Source of the DNA: UBA4285 sp050944355
GTDB lineage: Bacteria; Bacillota; Clostridia; Lachnospirales; Lachnospiraceae
Direction: 5' to 3'
Assembly: GCA_050944355.1 (NCBI GenBank)
Contig: JBMNQX010000022.1
Coordinates: 1-22,357 of the forward strand
Length of the DNA stretch: 22,357 nt
Under the pieces are notes generated by a model. It worked only from the letters and a program-made list of their open reading frames with translations. It did no database searches and was not told the DNA's origin. Each line of letters begins with the position of its first letter. Within the stretch, counting starts at the first letter, position 1. Both the position numbers and the translations under genes were made by a program. Below, one piece after another: positions 21,211 through 22,357 of the stretch.

Positions 21211-22357
21211 ATGAAAGAATTTCAGCTTAAGTACGGATGCAACCCGAATCAGAAGCCGGCAAGAATTTATATGGCCGACGGAAGTGAGCTCCCGGTACAG
21301 GTTCTGAACGGGCGCCCGGGGTATATCAATTTTCTTGACGCGCTGAACGGCTGGCAGCTTGTCAGTCAGCTGAAGGCGGCCACCGGCATGGCTTCCGCCA
21401 CATCGTTCAAGCACGTTTCGCCGGCAGGCGCCGCCATCGGCAGACCGCTCACGGATGTGCTGAAGAAGATCTACTGGGTAGATCCGAACATCGGCGAACT
21501 TTCACCGCTCGCCTGCGCTTACGCACGCGCGCGCGGCGCGGACCGCATGAGTTCTTTCGGCGACTTTATTTCTCTTTCGGATGTCTGCGACGTTCCGACG
21601 GCGATGCTGATCAAGCACGAAGTGTCCGACGGTGTCATCGCCCCGGGCTATGAGCCGGAGGCGCTCGAGATTCTGAAGTCAAAGAAAAAGGGCAATTACA
21701 ACATTATTCAGATTGATCCGTCTTATGTCCCGGATCCGCTCGAGCACAAGCAGGTGTTCGGCGTGACGTTCGAGCAGGGACGCAACGACGCTCCGATCAA
21801 TGCGGATCTTCTGAAGAACATCGTGACAAAGAACAAAGATCTCCCGGATTCCGCGAAGGAAGACCTGATCGTATCCCTGATTGCCCTGAAGTTCACCCAG
21901 TCCAACTCGGTGTGCTATGTCAAGGACGGACAGTGCATCGGCGTGGGCGCCGGCCAGCAGAGCCGCATCCACTGCACGAGACTGGCAGGAAACAAGGCCG
22001 ACAACTGGTGGCTGCGCCAGAATGAGAAGGTTCTGAATCTTCCGTTCAAGGACGGCATCGGCCGCGCGGACCGCGACAACGCCATCGATCTGTACATCGG
22101 CGACGAGTACGAGGACATTCTCGCGGACGGCGCATGGCAGCGCGTGTTCACCGAAAAGCCGGCTGTCTTCACGAAGGAAGAGAAGCGCGCATGGCTCGAC
22201 AAGAACACTGATGTGGCTCTCGGATCTGACGCCTTCTTCCCGTTCGGCGACAACATCGAGCGGGCAGCCAAGAGCGGCGTGCGCTACGTGGCGCAGCCGG
22301 GCGGCTCGATCCGCGATGATCAGGTCATTGAAACCTGCGACAAACACAACATGGTAA
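21211..22357 (+). CDS. purV: AICAR transformylase, stand-alone PurH C-domain type (partial)
   Basis: The frame is open to the window edge after 382 codons; the family is about 390 residues, so only a few codons are missing. It formylates AICAR with 10-formyl-tetrahydrofolate to give FAICAR. Motifs are the catalytic Lys-His pair in SFKHVSPAGAA (residues 68-69 of the protein), FTQSNSVCYVKDGQ, IGVGAGQQSRIHCTRLA, SDAFFPFGDNIERAA and QPGGSIRDD. It corresponds to the second half of bifunctional PurH, without the IMP cyclohydrolase half, which is supplied by the PurO-like gene just upstream. AAAGGA lies 6 bases before the ATG. The symbol purV has been used for this stand-alone form; the function call is firmer than the name. 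Confidence 0.9.
   Translation, partial: MKEFQLKYGCNPNQKPARIYMADGSELPVQVLNGRPGYINFLDALNGWQLVSQLKAATGMASATSFKHVSPAGAAIGRPLTDVLKKIYWVDPNIGELSPLACAYARARGADRMSSFGDFISLSDVCDVPTAMLIKHEVSDGVIAPGYEPEALEILKSKKKGNYNIIQIDPSYVPDPLEHKQVFGVTFEQGRNDAPINADLLKNIVTKNKDLPDSAKEDLIVSLIALKFTQSNSVCYVKDGQCIGVGAGQQSRIHCTRLAGNKADNWWLRQNEKVLNLPFKDGIGRADRDNAIDLYIGDEYEDILADGAWQRVFTEKPAVFTKEEKRAWLDKNTDVALGSDAFFPFGDNIERAAKSGVRYVAQPGGSIRDDQVIETCDKHNMV

Overview
The window looks like the chromosome of a GC-rich Firmicute of the Clostridia, most likely a Lachnospiraceae-type gut or rumen anaerobe. The basis is AGGAGG-type ribosome sites, the MgtE, DapA-family and arginine proteins, Ser/Thr-rich lipoproteins with a Cys lipobox, and purine synthesis with PurO-type IMP cyclohydrolase plus a stand-alone AICAR transformylase instead of fused PurH. 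This assignment is inference from protein character; no search was run.

Layout. Positions 1-68 hold the first 22 codons of a minus-strand gene leaving the window. 284-1675 (-) is an orphan sugar-type ABC solute-binding lipoprotein, divergent from mgtE (1932-3320, +); their shared upstream region carries a good minus-strand promoter and two perfect palindromes. 3450-4529 (-) is an esterase. It diverges, across a region with two operator-like palindromes, from a seven-gene plus-strand run (4682-10949): an esterase-D-like hydrolase, a lipoprotein feruloyl/acetyl-esterase-like hydrolase, a YjhG/YagF-type sugar-acid dehydratase, a DapA-family keto-acid aldolase, a GIY-YIG protein, a metallophosphoesterase and an HD-domain phosphohydrolase. 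The first four suggest removal of acyl groups from plant polysaccharide and catabolism of a pentonic or similar sugar acid.

10950-12843 is the most unusual stretch. It is an A/T-richer island made of about fourteen degenerate 63-bp tandem units, each with a 36-nt inverted repeat (GCATCGGAAA ... TTTCCGATGC) and a 27-nt linker. The array is split into two blocks by one A/T-rich gene (11587-12414) encoding a likely PD-(D/E)XK-type nuclease. The outer two units of each block are near duplicates of each other. It is neither a CRISPR array nor a plausible repeat protein, and is the best candidate here for an undescribed element.

12916-22357 is biosynthetic. argG (-) diverges from argJ-argB-argD (+), followed by an RlmI-like rRNA methyltransferase, pheA (chorismate mutase/prephenate dehydratase/ACT), a PurO-like IMP cyclohydrolase and an AICAR transformylase cut by the window edge. 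The argG/argJ gap has two tandem ARG-box-like sites and promoters in both directions, which fits ArgR control.

A ten-base word, ATGACAAATG, occurs exactly at five gene junctions, with three further intergenic one-mismatch copies, far above chance for a window this size. No tRNA, rRNA, CRISPR array or complete insertion sequence was seen.
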